DNA of 64,000 nucleotides, taken from contig JAEYSR010000171.1 of assembly GCA_023434535.1 (NCBI GenBank), forward strand, positions 6,554-70,553, in the 5' to 3' direction. Origin of the DNA: Actinomycetes bacterium. Its GTDB lineage: Bacteria; Actinomycetota; Acidimicrobiia; Acidimicrobiales; Microtrichaceae. Shown here one piece after another: positions 17,487 through 26,578 of this stretch. Below the pieces are notes generated by a model. It saw only the letters and a program-made list of their open reading frames with translations. It was not told the origin of the DNA and did no database searches. The position numbers and the translations under genes were made by a program. Numbering within the stretch: position 1 is the stretch's first letter; each line of letters starts with the position of its first letter.

Positions 17487-19205
17487 TCAGCCGCCGGTCG
17501 GCTTCAGCGGTTCGTAGTCCGGCAGCGTGTAGCCGGGCGGGAGCTCCGTGTAGAAGGTCACCGGGTCGGTCGCGTCGGCGAACACCTGCGCCTCCGTGTC
17601 GGGCCACTGGCCCGGCAGGTACCGCTTGCCGCCGTCGACGTAGGCCCACATGCCGGTGCCGTCCTTGCCGAGCTCGTCGGGTCCGGTGGCCGTCGGATCC
17701 CAGAAGATCTCGGTCTGGTCGTCGATGCCGGCGTAGTCCGTCGCCGGCCAGATGTCCCGGTTGCCCCAGCTGAGCTGCGGCGTCAGAACCGTGCTCTTGA
17801 CGATCGGAGCCCGGAAGTACGCCGCCTGGACCGCCTCGGGGGTGAGCTGCGGTCCGATGCCCTGGAACGCCGAGTAGAAGAACTGCAGGTTGGGCAGCAG
17901 CAGCGCGACCTGCTCCGCCGGCGGGTCCTGCCCGAAGAACCAGTTGTAGAGGAACGTCGGTCCCGACAGGTCGCCGCTGGAACGGGCGAACAGGTTGGAC
18001 GGCCCGAACGCGTGCGACCACTGCTCCTGGTCGTACGTGCGGGCGAAGAGCGTCGTGTCCACGAGTGCGGAACCGGTCATGATCCACTCGGGGAAGAAGC
18101 CCTGCTCGGTGGCGTTCTTCGTCAGCGTCTGCGGCGCGAGCGGGTCGCCGTAGAAGATCACCGACGTCACGCCCTCGGACTTCATCTTCGCCATCATCTC
18201 GCCCGCCTGGCCGGACAGGGCCACGGGATCGGTGTAGGTCGCCACCTCGGCGATCTCGACGTTGTAGTTGTCCTTCAGGTCGTCGAGGAACCCCTGGCGC
18301 AGCTCCTCGGCCTGCGCCGAGGCGGACACCGCGATCAGCCCGAGCTTCCGCTCCTTGCCGTTCACGTCGGCACCCCCGTACTGGGCGGTGCGGCCGGCGA
18401 CGCGGTTGCCGATGTACTCGGCGACCATCTGCAGGTTCTGCTGCGTGTTCTTCTGGATGTCCCACACGTACGGCGCCCGGTCGATGTACCACTGGTTCGG
18501 CTGGCCCGGCGTGCAGCTGACGCAGGCGATCTTGTTGGCGGCGAGCGTGTCGGCGAACGCCTCCGTGAGGTTCGGACCGCCGAGGACGGCGAACGGCTGG
18601 ATGTCCCGCGCGATCGTCTCGGCGTCGGACGTCGCCGCCACCTCGTCCTGGATGTTGCCCGTGGCGTCGTAGCGGACCAGCTCGACCTTGCGGCCGTACG
18701 TCTCGTAGTACGTCGCCAGCAGCTGGTTGTAGCCCTGGTAGCTCTCGAACAGCTGGTCCGGCGTGTCGGTGTTGCCGACCTGCTTGTAGATGAAGCTCAG
18801 GATCGGGTCGTCCTTCTGGGGCAGGTAGACGACGATCTTGATGGTGTCGGCGGTGACACCCGTGGCCGTGTCGCCGCCGTTGTCGCCCTTGAACGGGGCG
18901 TAGCACTCGGGCGCCGGGAAGATCGGGATCGCCAGGACCCCGCTCTCGGTGTCGCAGCGGTCGCCCCAGTCGATGTCGTCGACCGTGCCGTCCGCCTCCG
19001 CGGACGTGAACGACACGACGCCCTCCGGCAGTTCGGACACACCGTCGGCGGCCGTCGTGGTGGTCGACGACGCGGAGTCGTCGTCGCCACCGCTGGTGAC
19101 GAGCAGGCCGACGACGACGGCGACGACCGCCACCACCGCCACGAGCGGCCCCCACTTGCGGAGGGCGCTGCTGCCCGAGTCCTGCGGATCTTCCATGGTC
19201 TTCAT
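17487..19205 (-). CDS. Branched-chain-type (LivJ-like) solute-binding protein with N-terminal membrane anchor
   Basis: A 572-residue type I periplasmic-binding-fold protein, about 170 residues longer than typical LivJ. It begins with a short cytoplasmic stretch, one membrane helix (VAVVAVVAVVVGLLVTS) with no lipobox Cys, and an acidic Ser/Thr linker. The binding domains carry DTIKIVVYLPQKDD and VTSVIFYGDPLAPQTL, typical of the family. GGGGG lies 6 nt before the ATG. It is the first of a transporter run read with the two fused genes upstream on the same strand, but lies 75 bp downstream of the ATPase gene, so it is the operon's distal member. Ligand unknown. Confidence 0.85.
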   Translation of the reverse strand: MKTMEDPQDSGSSALRKWGPLVAVVAVVAVVVGLLVTSGGDDDSASSTTTTAADGVSELPEGVVSFTSAEADGTVDDIDWGDRCDTESGVLAIPIFPAPECYAPFKGDNGGDTATGVTADTIKIVVYLPQKDDPILSFIYKQVGNTDTPDQLFESYQGYNQLLATYYETYGRKVELVRYDATGNIQDEVAATSDAETIARDIQPFAVLGGPNLTEAFADTLAANKIACVSCTPGQPNQWYIDRAPYVWDIQKNTQQNLQMVAEYIGNRVAGRTAQYGGADVNGKERKLGLIAVSASAQAEELRQGFLDDLKDNYNVEIAEVATYTDPVALSGQAGEMMAKMKSEGVTSVIFYGDPLAPQTLTKNATEQGFFPEWIMTGSALVDTTLFARTYDQEQWSHAFGPSNLFARSSGDLSGPTFLYNWFFGQDPPAEQVALLLPNLQFFYSAFQGIGPQLTPEAVQAAYFRAPIVKSTVLTPQLSWGNRDIWPATDYAGIDDQTEIFWDPTATGPDELGKDGTGMWAYVDGGKRYLPGQWPDTEAQVFADATDPVTFYTELPPGYTLPDYEPLKPTGG

Positions 19206-19280
19206 ACGGATCCCCCGATCACGGCTGCGCCGGCACCACCGACGACTGGACTGCCTGCCTGACTCGCTGTGCTCCGCCTG

Positions 19281-22200
19281 TCACGTCCCCCCGGACCTCG
19301 CCACCGCCAGGTGGTCGTCGCCCAAGTAGGAGGCGATCACCCTCGGATCGGCCAGCACGTCGCCGGGTCGGCCCTCGGCGATGACCGCCCCGGTCTCCAG
19401 CGCCACCAACCGGTCGGCCAGCCCCGCCACCAGGGGCATGTCGTGCTCGATCACCAACATGGCGCAACCGAGCTCGTCGCAGATCCGTCGCAGGAGGGCG
19501 CCGAGCTGCTCCACCTCCTTCTGGGCGACGCCGCCGGCAGGCTCGTCGAGCAGGAGGACCGACGGCTGGTGGCCCACCACGCAGGCCAGCTCCACGATGC
19601 GCCGGGTTCCGGTCGAGAGCTCGGCGGTGAAGCTGTCGCGGTAGGGCATCAGCCCGAACAGCTCCAACAGCTGCCGGACCCGACGGCCCACCGCCATCTC
19701 GCTGTCGTGGGCCGCCGGCATCCGCAGAGCGGCGTTGATCGGATCCCGCACTGCCACGGATCGATCCAGCGAGACGGCCACCGTCTCCGCCACCGTCAGC
19801 CCGGGGAACAGGCGGCCGCCCTGGAACGTCCGCCCGAGTCCGGCCCGGGCCCGCTGCGCCGGCGACATGGCCGACACGTCGCGACCGGCGAGCAGGATCC
19901 GACCGGCGTCGACGGGCTGGAACCCGCTGACGAGATCCAGGATCGTCGTCTTGCCCGCCCCGTTCTGGCCGATCAGTCCGACGATCTCGCCGGGCGCGAC
20001 CGTGAGGTCGACCCGGTCCACGGCGTTGATGCCGCCGAACCGGCGGGTCAGGTTCACGAGCTGCAGCGCCGGCGTCGCAGCGGCCACCTCGGGCGACGAC
20101 GGTGCTCCGTCGGGCCCGGGGCCCGCAGAACCGTTCGTCCCCGCCGCAGGTGTGGCAGCACCGTTCGTCGGAGAGCCGTTGCGGGCGGCGCCGTTGTCGA
20201 CACCGTTCGGGACAGCGCCGTTCCGAACGGCACCGTCGGGGCCTGCGCCGTGGGGAGCAGAGCCGTCGGGAGCAGAGCCGTTCGGCGCAGGGCCGCCGGC
20301 GGACGCGGACGCCGAGTCGGCGAGGAACACCGCCCGCAGCAGGTCGGGTCGTTCGAGCAGCTCCTCCGCGGGGCCCGAGAACTGAACCCGGCCCCGCTCC
20401 ATGAAGTACGCCGTGCTGGCCATCCCCAGCGCCACGTTGACGGACTGCTCGACGAGCAGGACGGTCGTGCCTCCGGCCGCCACGTCGCGCACCAGCTCCG
20501 CCAGCTTGCCCACGACGACCGGTGCCAGGCCGAGGCTGAGCTCGTCGATGATCAGGAGCTTGGGTCGGGCCAGCAGCGCCATCCCGAGCGCCAGCATCTG
20601 CTGCTGGCCACCCGAGAGGTTCGAGGCGGGCTCCTCCAACCGCTCGCGCAGGATCGGGAAGACCTCGAGGACCTCCTCCACCCGTGACGCGAGGACGTCC
20701 TTGTCCCGGCGGATCAGCCAACCCGCGGACCGCAGGTTCTCCCGGACGGTCAGCCCCGGGAAGACCCCGGCGCCGCCCGGCATCGAGGCGACGCCCAGCG
20801 CGGCGATCTCGTTGGGCGGGGCGTGGGTGATGTCGCGGCCGTCGAAGAGGACTGCTCCGAAGTCCGCCTCGGTGATGCCGGTGACGGCACGCAGCAGCGT
20901 CGACTTGCCGGCGCCGTTGGTGCCGAGGAGCGCGACGATCTCGCCCTCGGCGACCTCCATGTTCACGTCGAACAGGACCTGGAGCCCGTCGTAGCCCACG
21001 TTGAGGTCCCGGACGACGAGCAGCTTGGACCGGCCTTCCCGCCGGTCCAGCAGGGCCTGGGACCGGGCCATCGACGACTTCCAGACGTCCTCGATGTCGC
21101 GACCGATGACCGAGCCGCCCGAGGAGATCATCAGACCTCCGACCAGCAGGATCGGCGTCATCACGAGCATTCCCAGCCGGGTGCCCCAGTTGTCGCCGAT
21201 CCACCCGATGAGCGGGAGCAGAGCGAGCCCCGGGATCGCCCACCACGACGCCACCGAGAACCCGACGGCACGGGCCCGGGCCGGGATGGCGAGCGACAAC
21301 GTCGCGAGGATTCCGGGCAGGAGGATGGCGAGGTCGGCCGTCAGCAGGATGTTGAACACGACGGCCAGCCAGATGTTCGGAGCGAGGGCGAACCCGGCGG
21401 CCAGCACGGCGGCGCTGAAGCTCACCCACCGCAGCAGTCGGAAGATGAGCGCCGGCGACTTCAGGAACAGGCGGGTCCCGAGCCGCGCTCCCACGGCCAG
21501 GCCGATGAGCTGGAACGGCTCGACCATCGCCGCCAGGTAGCCGCGCTGCAGCTCGTCGAGGCGGTACACGTCGGAGTACAGCAGGCTGGCGAGCGACACG
21601 AAGCCGATCAGCGACACGGCCAGGAACGGCACGGCGTACCAGATGCGTCGCAGGACCTCGATCTTCCAGAGCAGCCGCCACGACTCGGCGAAGCTCGGGA
21701 TCGGCTCCGCCGTCGCCGCCACCTCGGCGGACGCGCCGGCGGCAAGGCGCTCCTGCGCTCCCCTGACGGGCTCCTTCATCCGGGTCCCGGCGATCACCAG
21801 CAGCACGGTGGGCACGGCGAACACCAGGAACGGCACCCGCCAGTCGAAGACGTACGCGAGGCCACCGGCCAGCAGCGGGCCGAGGAACTGGCCGAGGACG
21901 TTGGCGGCGCGGTGGAAGCTGAACACCGCCGGGCGCCGGTCGACCGCGAACCAGTCCGACAGCAGCGACGAGTGGGTCGGGTCGACGACGGCCCGACCGA
22001 TGCCGGCGCCGGCGCGGGCGACGATCAGCATCCAGATGGCGGTCGACAGCCCGGTCATCACCGAGAACGCCGCCCAGGCCGCAGCCCCGAGCAGCGTGAT
22101 GAACACGCGGTTGCCCCTGTCGGCCCAGACCGCGATCGGCATCTGCATCAGGAAGGCGCCGAGCAGCGTCAGCGCCACCAGGGTCAGGATCCCGGTGTTC

Positions 22201-22457
22201 GACATGCCGAACGCATCCCTGATGTTCGGCAGCAGGATTCCGAAGCCGGTGCGATCGAGCTCGTCGACGCAGTTGAGGCCGAACAGCACCAGCAGGGCGA
22301 ACACCGGCCCGGACCCCGCGACCTCGCCGACGGCCTTCAGCGGGTGGGCGACGTTGGCGGCCCACCGGCGGGGCGACACGATCCCCTTCACCGACTCCCG
22401 GAAGTCCTCGCCCGTGATCCGAGGATCCTGATCGACCTCGGCGTCGACGACGGTCAC
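19281..22457 (-). CDS. Triple fusion: MFS transporter - LivF-type ATPase - LivG-type ATPase
   Basis: A single 1058-residue polypeptide. Residues 1-480: about twelve membrane helices of the major facilitator superfamily with the loop-2/3 region MPIAVWADRGNR. Residues 485-710: ABC ATPase with Walker A LLGTNGAGKST, signature LSGGQQQ, Walker B LLIIDELSLG and Q in place of the H-loop His (LVEQ), as in LivF. Residues 711-790: Asn-Gly/Ala/Pro pentapeptide-repeat linker. Residues 795-1058: second ATPase with GQNGAGKTT, altered signature LSTGTRR, Walker B LLLDEPAGG and H-loop IEHDMPL, as in LivG. GTG start overlaps the permease stop (GTGA). The linked ATPases must serve the adjacent LivH-LivM protein; the MFS part may add a second route or lock the ATPases to the membrane. 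Confidence 0.92.
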   Translation of the reverse strand: MTVVDAEVDQDPRITGEDFRESVKGIVSPRRWAANVAHPLKAVGEVAGSGPVFALLVLFGLNCVDELDRTGFGILLPNIRDAFGMSNTGILTLVALTLLGAFLMQMPIAVWADRGNRVFITLLGAAAWAAFSVMTGLSTAIWMLIVARAGAGIGRAVVDPTHSSLLSDWFAVDRRPAVFSFHRAANVLGQFLGPLLAGGLAYVFDWRVPFLVFAVPTVLLVIAGTRMKEPVRGAQERLAAGASAEVAATAEPIPSFAESWRLLWKIEVLRRIWYAVPFLAVSLIGFVSLASLLYSDVYRLDELQRGYLAAMVEPFQLIGLAVGARLGTRLFLKSPALIFRLLRWVSFSAAVLAAGFALAPNIWLAVVFNILLTADLAILLPGILATLSLAIPARARAVGFSVASWWAIPGLALLPLIGWIGDNWGTRLGMLVMTPILLVGGLMISSGGSVIGRDIEDVWKSSMARSQALLDRREGRSKLLVVRDLNVGYDGLQVLFDVNMEVAEGEIVALLGTNGAGKSTLLRAVTGITEADFGAVLFDGRDITHAPPNEIAALGVASMPGGAGVFPGLTVRENLRSAGWLIRRDKDVLASRVEEVLEVFPILRERLEEPASNLSGGQQQMLALGMALLARPKLLIIDELSLGLAPVVVGKLAELVRDVAAGGTTVLLVEQSVNVALGMASTAYFMERGRVQFSGPAEELLERPDLLRAVFLADSASASAGGPAPNGSAPDGSAPHGAGPDGAVRNGAVPNGVDNGAARNGSPTNGAATPAAGTNGSAGPGPDGAPSSPEVAAATPALQLVNLTRRFGGINAVDRVDLTVAPGEIVGLIGQNGAGKTTILDLVSGFQPVDAGRILLAGRDVSAMSPAQRARAGLGRTFQGGRLFPGLTVAETVAVSLDRSVAVRDPINAALRMPAAHDSEMAVGRRVRQLLELFGLMPYRDSFTAELSTGTRRIVELACVVGHQPSVLLLDEPAGGVAQKEVEQLGALLRRICDELGCAMLVIEHDMPLVAGLADRLVALETGAVIAEGRPGDVLADPRVIASYLGDDHLAVARSGGT
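20085..20325 (-). repeat. 15-bp minisatellite encoding the NG-rich linker between the two ATPases
   Basis: The coding sequence repeats every 15 bp, giving pentapeptides such as NGSAP, DGSAP, HGAGP, DGAVR and NGAVP. The repeat keeps frame and sits exactly between the two ABC domains, so length changes would alter linker length without breaking either ATPase. Confidence 0.8.
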
Positions 22458-24565
22458 GACACCACCTCCGACTCGGGCTCGAGCTGTGCGTCCACCGTCG
22501 CCGCGGCACGCCCCAGCGCACCGTCGTCGTCGTCGAGGTGGGTCCGGTCGATCGCCAGGTTCGAGACGCCGTGACGACGCGCCGCCCACGCCAGGAAGCG
22601 GTCACGGATCCTGAACGCGAGCCCTCCCAGGCCGTCGGGCATCGACACCAGCACCAGGAGGACTCCCAGTCCCGTCGCCAGGAACGACCACGGCGCCGGC
22701 AGGAGCCACATCGCTCCCCTCTGGTACACCGCCCCGATCACCGCGCCGGCCAACGACCCGAGCCCACCGATGACGGTCGCCACGAACACCTCGATCGACT
22801 GGTCGGGCCCGTAGGTGACGTCCCGGAACGCGCCCTGGCTGATCACCAGCACCACCCCGGCCACGGCGGCGACGGATCCGGACAGGGCGAACGCGCCGAG
22901 CTTGGCCCGCGTCGTCGACACGCCGTACGCGGTCACGCCGGCCTCGTAGTCCCTCAGGGCGATCAGGACCCTGCCCGTCCGGCTGCTGCGCACGCCCCGG
23001 AGCGCCAGGACGGCCAGCACCAGCACGGCGAGTGCCAGGTAGTAGATGCGCAGCGGCGAGTCGAGCTCGATCCGCCCGAACAGGGCCGGCCTCGGGAAGG
23101 ACCCCCGTGGGATCCAGTCGGCGATCTTGTTCGAGAAGATCCAGTCCGACGCCGCGATCGACAGCGCCAGCGTGGTCACGGCGAGGTACATCCCGCGCAG
23201 GCGGAGCGCCGGGAGCCCGACGAGCACTGCCACGACGGCACCGACGACCGCTGCGACGACCATGGCCAGCACCGGGTCCCAGCCCCTCTCCACCATCGCC
23301 CAGGCACCGACCGCGCCGCCCGCGCCGACGAAGGCCATCTGGCCGAGCGAGACCTGGCCCGCCCACCCGGTCAGGACGACGATCGACGTCCCGATCGTGG
23401 CGAACACGAGGATGACCCCGGCCTTCAGCTGGCCGTTGGTCCCGATCAGGTGCGGCAGGCCGAGAGCAGCCGCGGCGACCACCAGGGCGACGGCCCACCT
23501 GGCCGCCCTCACCTCCGGCAGTCGGGCGAGCGACAGGGGCGTCGGACGGACGTCGCCGGTGGTGCGCCACGACGACGTCTGGTCCTGGTCCGCCCGGCTG
23601 GTCGACCGGCGCTCGAGCAGCAGGCTGATCACGATGAGCGCGGCCAGGAACGGCGTCACCAGCCAGGATTCGCCGGTGTTCCACCGGATTCCCGATTCGA
23701 GCACGCCGAGGGCCACCGCCGTCGTGGTGATGGCCACCAGGTGCGTCATCCGTCCGACGACCAGGGCGGCCAGGGCCCGCAGGAGGACCGACAGGCCGAG
23801 GCCGATGCCGAACGGCAGGCTCGCCACACCGGCGGTCAGCACGACCGAGCTGAAGGACAGCACGGCGGCGAGGGTCCACACCTGAGCCTCGAGCCGACGC
23901 ACCGGGATGCCGAGCAGCGAGGCGCGCTCGGTCCGCTCCGCCGAGGCCCGGACGGCGACGCCGGTGTCGGTGAACCTGAGGAGCAGCGCGACCCCGGCGA
24001 GGAGCAGCGGAGCAGCCACCAGGGCGATCACGTCGTTTGCGTCGAAGGCGACGCCGCCGAACTCCACGCTGAGCGAGAACGGAGCGGGCAGGGACCGCAC
24101 CGCCGGGCCCTCCCCCCAGAGGTCGGGGAGCAGCAGCGCCGCGAAGGCCAGGACCTGCGACAGGCCGATCGTCGCCACGGTCATGATGAGCCGGGGAGAC
24201 CGGTGGAACCGCCGGATCACGAGGACGTCGGCCAGGAGACCCGTGAGGATCGCCGCTCCCAGGCCCGCCACGAGTCCGAGCAGCCACGGCAGCCCGGCGA
24301 GCGTGATCAGCAGCACCGCCAGCGTGGCGGGGAACGCTCCCAAGTCGCCCTGGGCGAAGTTGATGACGCGGTTCGCACGCCAGACGAGGGCCAGGCCCAT
24401 CGCGCCGAGCGCGCCGAGCAGTCCCAGGATGATCCCGGACAGCACGCCACCCGCGGGCATGGGGAACCAGATTGCCTGGATGACCACCACCGCGATCGCG
24501 GGCCCGATCGCCCGCGTCGCCCGGCGCACCTCGGCCGGCACGTGCACGGGGCGCGCCCCGCTCAC
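22454..24565 (-). CDS. LivH-LivM fused permease of a branched-chain-type ABC transporter
   Basis: A 703-residue protein joining two inner-membrane permeases normally encoded separately. Residues 1-325 are LivH-like (GALGAMGLALVWRANRVINFAQGDLGAFPA); after a hydrophilic joint of about 40 residues, residues 365-660 are LivM-like (LTGWAGQVSLGQMAFVGAGG; LRGMYLAVTTLALSIA; EAGVTAYGVS EAA-like loop). The last ~50 residues are acidic and soluble. It should form the complete translocation pore by itself and pair with the fused ATPases of the overlapping downstream gene. GTG start at 24565; GAGGG precedes it closely. Confidence 0.92.
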   Translation of the reverse strand: MSGARPVHVPAEVRRATRAIGPAIAVVVIQAIWFPMPAGGVLSGIILGLLGALGAMGLALVWRANRVINFAQGDLGAFPATLAVLLITLAGLPWLLGLVAGLGAAILTGLLADVLVIRRFHRSPRLIMTVATIGLSQVLAFAALLLPDLWGEGPAVRSLPAPFSLSVEFGGVAFDANDVIALVAAPLLLAGVALLLRFTDTGVAVRASAERTERASLLGIPVRRLEAQVWTLAAVLSFSSVVLTAGVASLPFGIGLGLSVLLRALAALVVGRMTHLVAITTTAVALGVLESGIRWNTGESWLVTPFLAALIVISLLLERRSTSRADQDQTSSWRTTGDVRPTPLSLARLPEVRAARWAVALVVAAAALGLPHLIGTNGQLKAGVILVFATIGTSIVVLTGWAGQVSLGQMAFVGAGGAVGAWAMVERGWDPVLAMVVAAVVGAVVAVLVGLPALRLRGMYLAVTTLALSIAASDWIFSNKIADWIPRGSFPRPALFGRIELDSPLRIYYLALAVLVLAVLALRGVRSSRTGRVLIALRDYEAGVTAYGVSTTRAKLGAFALSGSVAAVAGVVLVISQGAFRDVTYGPDQSIEVFVATVIGGLGSLAGAVIGAVYQRGAMWLLPAPWSFLATGLGVLLVLVSMPDGLGGLAFRIRDRFLAWAARRHGVSNLAIDRTHLDDDDGALGRAAATVDAQLEPESEVVS

Positions 24566-24604
24566 CCTCGTCGCCCCGTCTGCAGCGTCGACTGACGTCC
24601 GCTC

Positions 24605-24628
24605 ATCTCATGAGCCCCCGGATGAGAT
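24605..24628. promoter_or_regulatory. Inverted repeat upstream of the transporter operon
   Basis: ATCTCAT (24605-24611) and ATGAGAT (24622-24628) form a 7-bp dyad with a 10-nt centre, overlapping the palindrome CTCATGAG (24607-24614). It lies 40 bp before the livHM start on the minus strand, a suitable place for an operator or leader hairpin. The rest of the 24566-24816 gap shows no gene; TACTGT near 24700 on the minus strand could be the -10. Confidence 0.35.
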
Positions 24629-24783
24629 CCCCCGGGAAGCGGCCGTGCGGCCATCCCCCACCCGCCGCACAGCACCCGCCGCCGACGTGGCAGGCGTCAC
24701 AGTAGACCGAGGGGCGCCGGGCGCGGCGCCCATCCGGGGAGGCTCGTGGCGTCCCGCGATCCCGTGGCTGTCGCGGGCCGGGC

Positions 24784-24832
24784 CGGCTCAGGCGGGTTCG
24801 AGCCCGCCGGAACGGCTCAGGCGGGTTCGAGC
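24784..24832. repeat. Duplicated 3' end of the acyl-AMP ligase gene
   Basis: The 20-nt sequence CGGCTCAGGCGGGTTCGAGC occurs at 24784-24803 and 24813-24832. The second copy is the last five codons and stop of the ligase gene on the minus strand; the first is a downstream duplicate. Confidence 0.8.
24791..24808 (-). terminator. Hairpin GGCGGG-N6-CCCGCC after the acyl-AMP ligase
   Basis: GGCGGG and CCCGCC pair around TTCGAG immediately downstream of the ligase stop. A 6-bp all-GC stem without a T-tract is common for actinobacterial terminators. It arises from the duplicated gene end. Confidence 0.45.
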
Positions 24833-26490
24833 ACGTCCAGCTCGTCGGCCAGGTACTGGATCCGGCACGCGGATCGCTGCAGCTTGCCCGACGACGTCTT
24901 GGGCACCGACCCGGGCTGGACCAGGATGACGGCCTTGGGCGGGATGCCCACCGACTCCGTGACCCGCCGGGTGACCTCGCGCTTGAGCTCCTCGTGACCG
25001 GCGGCCTTCGACTCGGCCACGACGATCACGTCCTGGGCGCCCTGACGCCCTTCGATGCCGAACGCGATCACGTTGCCCGTGCGGATGCCCTCGACCTCGC
25101 CGACCACCTTCTCGATGTCCTGCGGGTAGATGTTGCGTCCGCCGACGATGATCACGTCCTTGATGCGGCCGCACACCACGAGCTCGCCGCCGACGGTGTA
25201 CGCCAGGTCGCCGGTGTTGAGCCACCCGTCCTCGGTGATCAGCTCGGCCGTGGCCTCGGGCTGGTTGTAGTAGCCGACCGTCAGGGAGTTGCCGGCGATG
25301 CGCAGCTCTCCGACCTGGCGCTCGCCGCACGGCTCACCGGTGGCCACGTCGATGATCGAGATCTCGAGTCCCGGAACCGGGCGGCCCAGCTGGGCGAGCT
25401 CGACGGCCCCCTCGGTCCCGGGGTCGACCGGCACCGCCCGCTGCTCGGACTCGAGAGCCTCCCGGCTCACGACGTCGGTGATCAGGCCCTTGCCGGGCGT
25501 GGGGAAGCAGCCGGCGATGCACACCTCGGCCATCCCGAACGCAGGGAACGCGGTGCCGGGATCGAGGCCGAACCGCTCCCCCGCCTCGAGGAAACGGCGG
25601 AACGTCGGCGCGTCGATCGGCTCGGCGCCGTTCAGGAACATCCGCACCTGGGACAGCTGCAGCTCCTCGTCGGTGCGCTTGAGAGCTCGGGCGGCCAGGG
25701 CGAAGGAGAAGTTGGGACCGGCCGATGCGGTGCCGTTGAACTCGGTCAGCCACCTCATCCAGCGGATCGGCTTGGCGAGGAAGTCCTGCGGCGCGCCCTG
25801 CACCAGGTTGGTGTCCCGGGTCATCGGGATCGTCAGGAGTCCGACGAGACCCATGTCGTGGTACAGCGGCAGCCAGCTGACGATCACCTCCTCGTGGGAC
25901 AGCTCGGCCGCGATCCACGCCCCGTCGAGGTTGTTGCAGATGTTGCGGTGCGGGAGCATCACCCCCTTGGGCTCGGAGGTCGAACCCGAGGTGAACTGGA
26001 GGACCGCGAGCGCATCGGGGTCGTCCGCCGGGCGCACGTAGTCGTCGGAGGTGGGCCCGGCGGCGTCGAACAGCTCGTCGAGACCGATGAACGGCGGGTC
26101 ACCCGGCACGGGCTCCACGAACGCCGCGAGCTGGCTGTCGATGACCACGACCTTGGAGTCGGAGCGGCGGATCCGGTTGCGGGTCTGCTCGATGAACTGG
26201 TCGAGCGCGCCCATCCGCATGGGCAGCGGCATGGTGACCAGGGCCCCGCCGGTCAGCCAGATCGCCTGGATGGCGGTCACCAGGCGGCGGGTGGTCGGAC
26301 CGAGCAGCGCCACGTGGTCGCCCGGCCCCACTCCCCTGGCCTGGAGCGCCGCCGCGACGGCACGGGCCTCCTGGTGCAGCTGACCCCAGTCGAGGGTCTC
26401 GTGGTCGTCTCCGGCGACGAAGGTGACCTTGCCGGCGCCGTTCTCGGCGACGGACTCGATGCGGGAGATCAGGGACAGCTCGGATGGCAC
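24817..26490 (-). CDS. Fatty-acyl-AMP ligase/synthetase (ANL superfamily)
   Basis: Adenylate-forming enzyme, 557 residues, that activates a carboxylic (probably fatty) acid with ATP. Motifs: A3 FTSGSTSEPKG (about residue 170), YHDMGLVG typical of the FAAL/FadD branch, A5 FGMAEV, A7 WLNTGDLAY, A8 GRIKDVIIVGGRNIYPQDIE and the C-terminal catalytic Lys in SGKLQRS. No carrier domain is fused, so the adenylate goes to CoA or to a separate carrier. GTG start with GGAG 11 nt upstream and a TAACCT -10. It is separated from the transporter genes by 250 bp on the same strand; a functional link is inference only. Confidence 0.88.
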   Translation of the reverse strand: MPSELSLISRIESVAENGAGKVTFVAGDDHETLDWGQLHQEARAVAAALQARGVGPGDHVALLGPTTRRLVTAIQAIWLTGGALVTMPLPMRMGALDQFIEQTRNRIRRSDSKVVVIDSQLAAFVEPVPGDPPFIGLDELFDAAGPTSDDYVRPADDPDALAVLQFTSGSTSEPKGVMLPHRNICNNLDGAWIAAELSHEEVIVSWLPLYHDMGLVGLLTIPMTRDTNLVQGAPQDFLAKPIRWMRWLTEFNGTASAGPNFSFALAARALKRTDEELQLSQVRMFLNGAEPIDAPTFRRFLEAGERFGLDPGTAFPAFGMAEVCIAGCFPTPGKGLITDVVSREALESEQRAVPVDPGTEGAVELAQLGRPVPGLEISIIDVATGEPCGERQVGELRIAGNSLTVGYYNQPEATAELITEDGWLNTGDLAYTVGGELVVCGRIKDVIIVGGRNIYPQDIEKVVGEVEGIRTGNVIAFGIEGRQGAQDVIVVAESKAAGHEELKREVTRRVTESVGIPPKAVILVQPGSVPKTSSGKLQRSACRIQYLADELDVLEPA

Positions 26491-26518
26491 GTGGGTTCTG
26501 ACTCCGGAGGTGACGAGA

Positions 26519-26524
26519 AGGTTA
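26519..26524 (-). promoter_or_regulatory. Candidate -10 TAACCT for the acyl-AMP ligase
   Basis: On the minus strand TAACCT lies 28 nt before the GTG at 26490, consistent with a short leader containing GGAG. No strong -35 is seen. Confidence 0.4.
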
Positions 26525-26578
26525 CGTTCCCGTCATCTTCCCCCAGCGGGCCGTTCCCAGCCCCATCTCGAGCGGGGT

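Noticed and set aside
20823..24595. Long plus-strand frames opposite the transporter genes
   Set aside because: Composition is Arg/His/Gln/Pro-rich without hydrophobic or conserved motifs, typical antisense shadows of membrane-protein genes.
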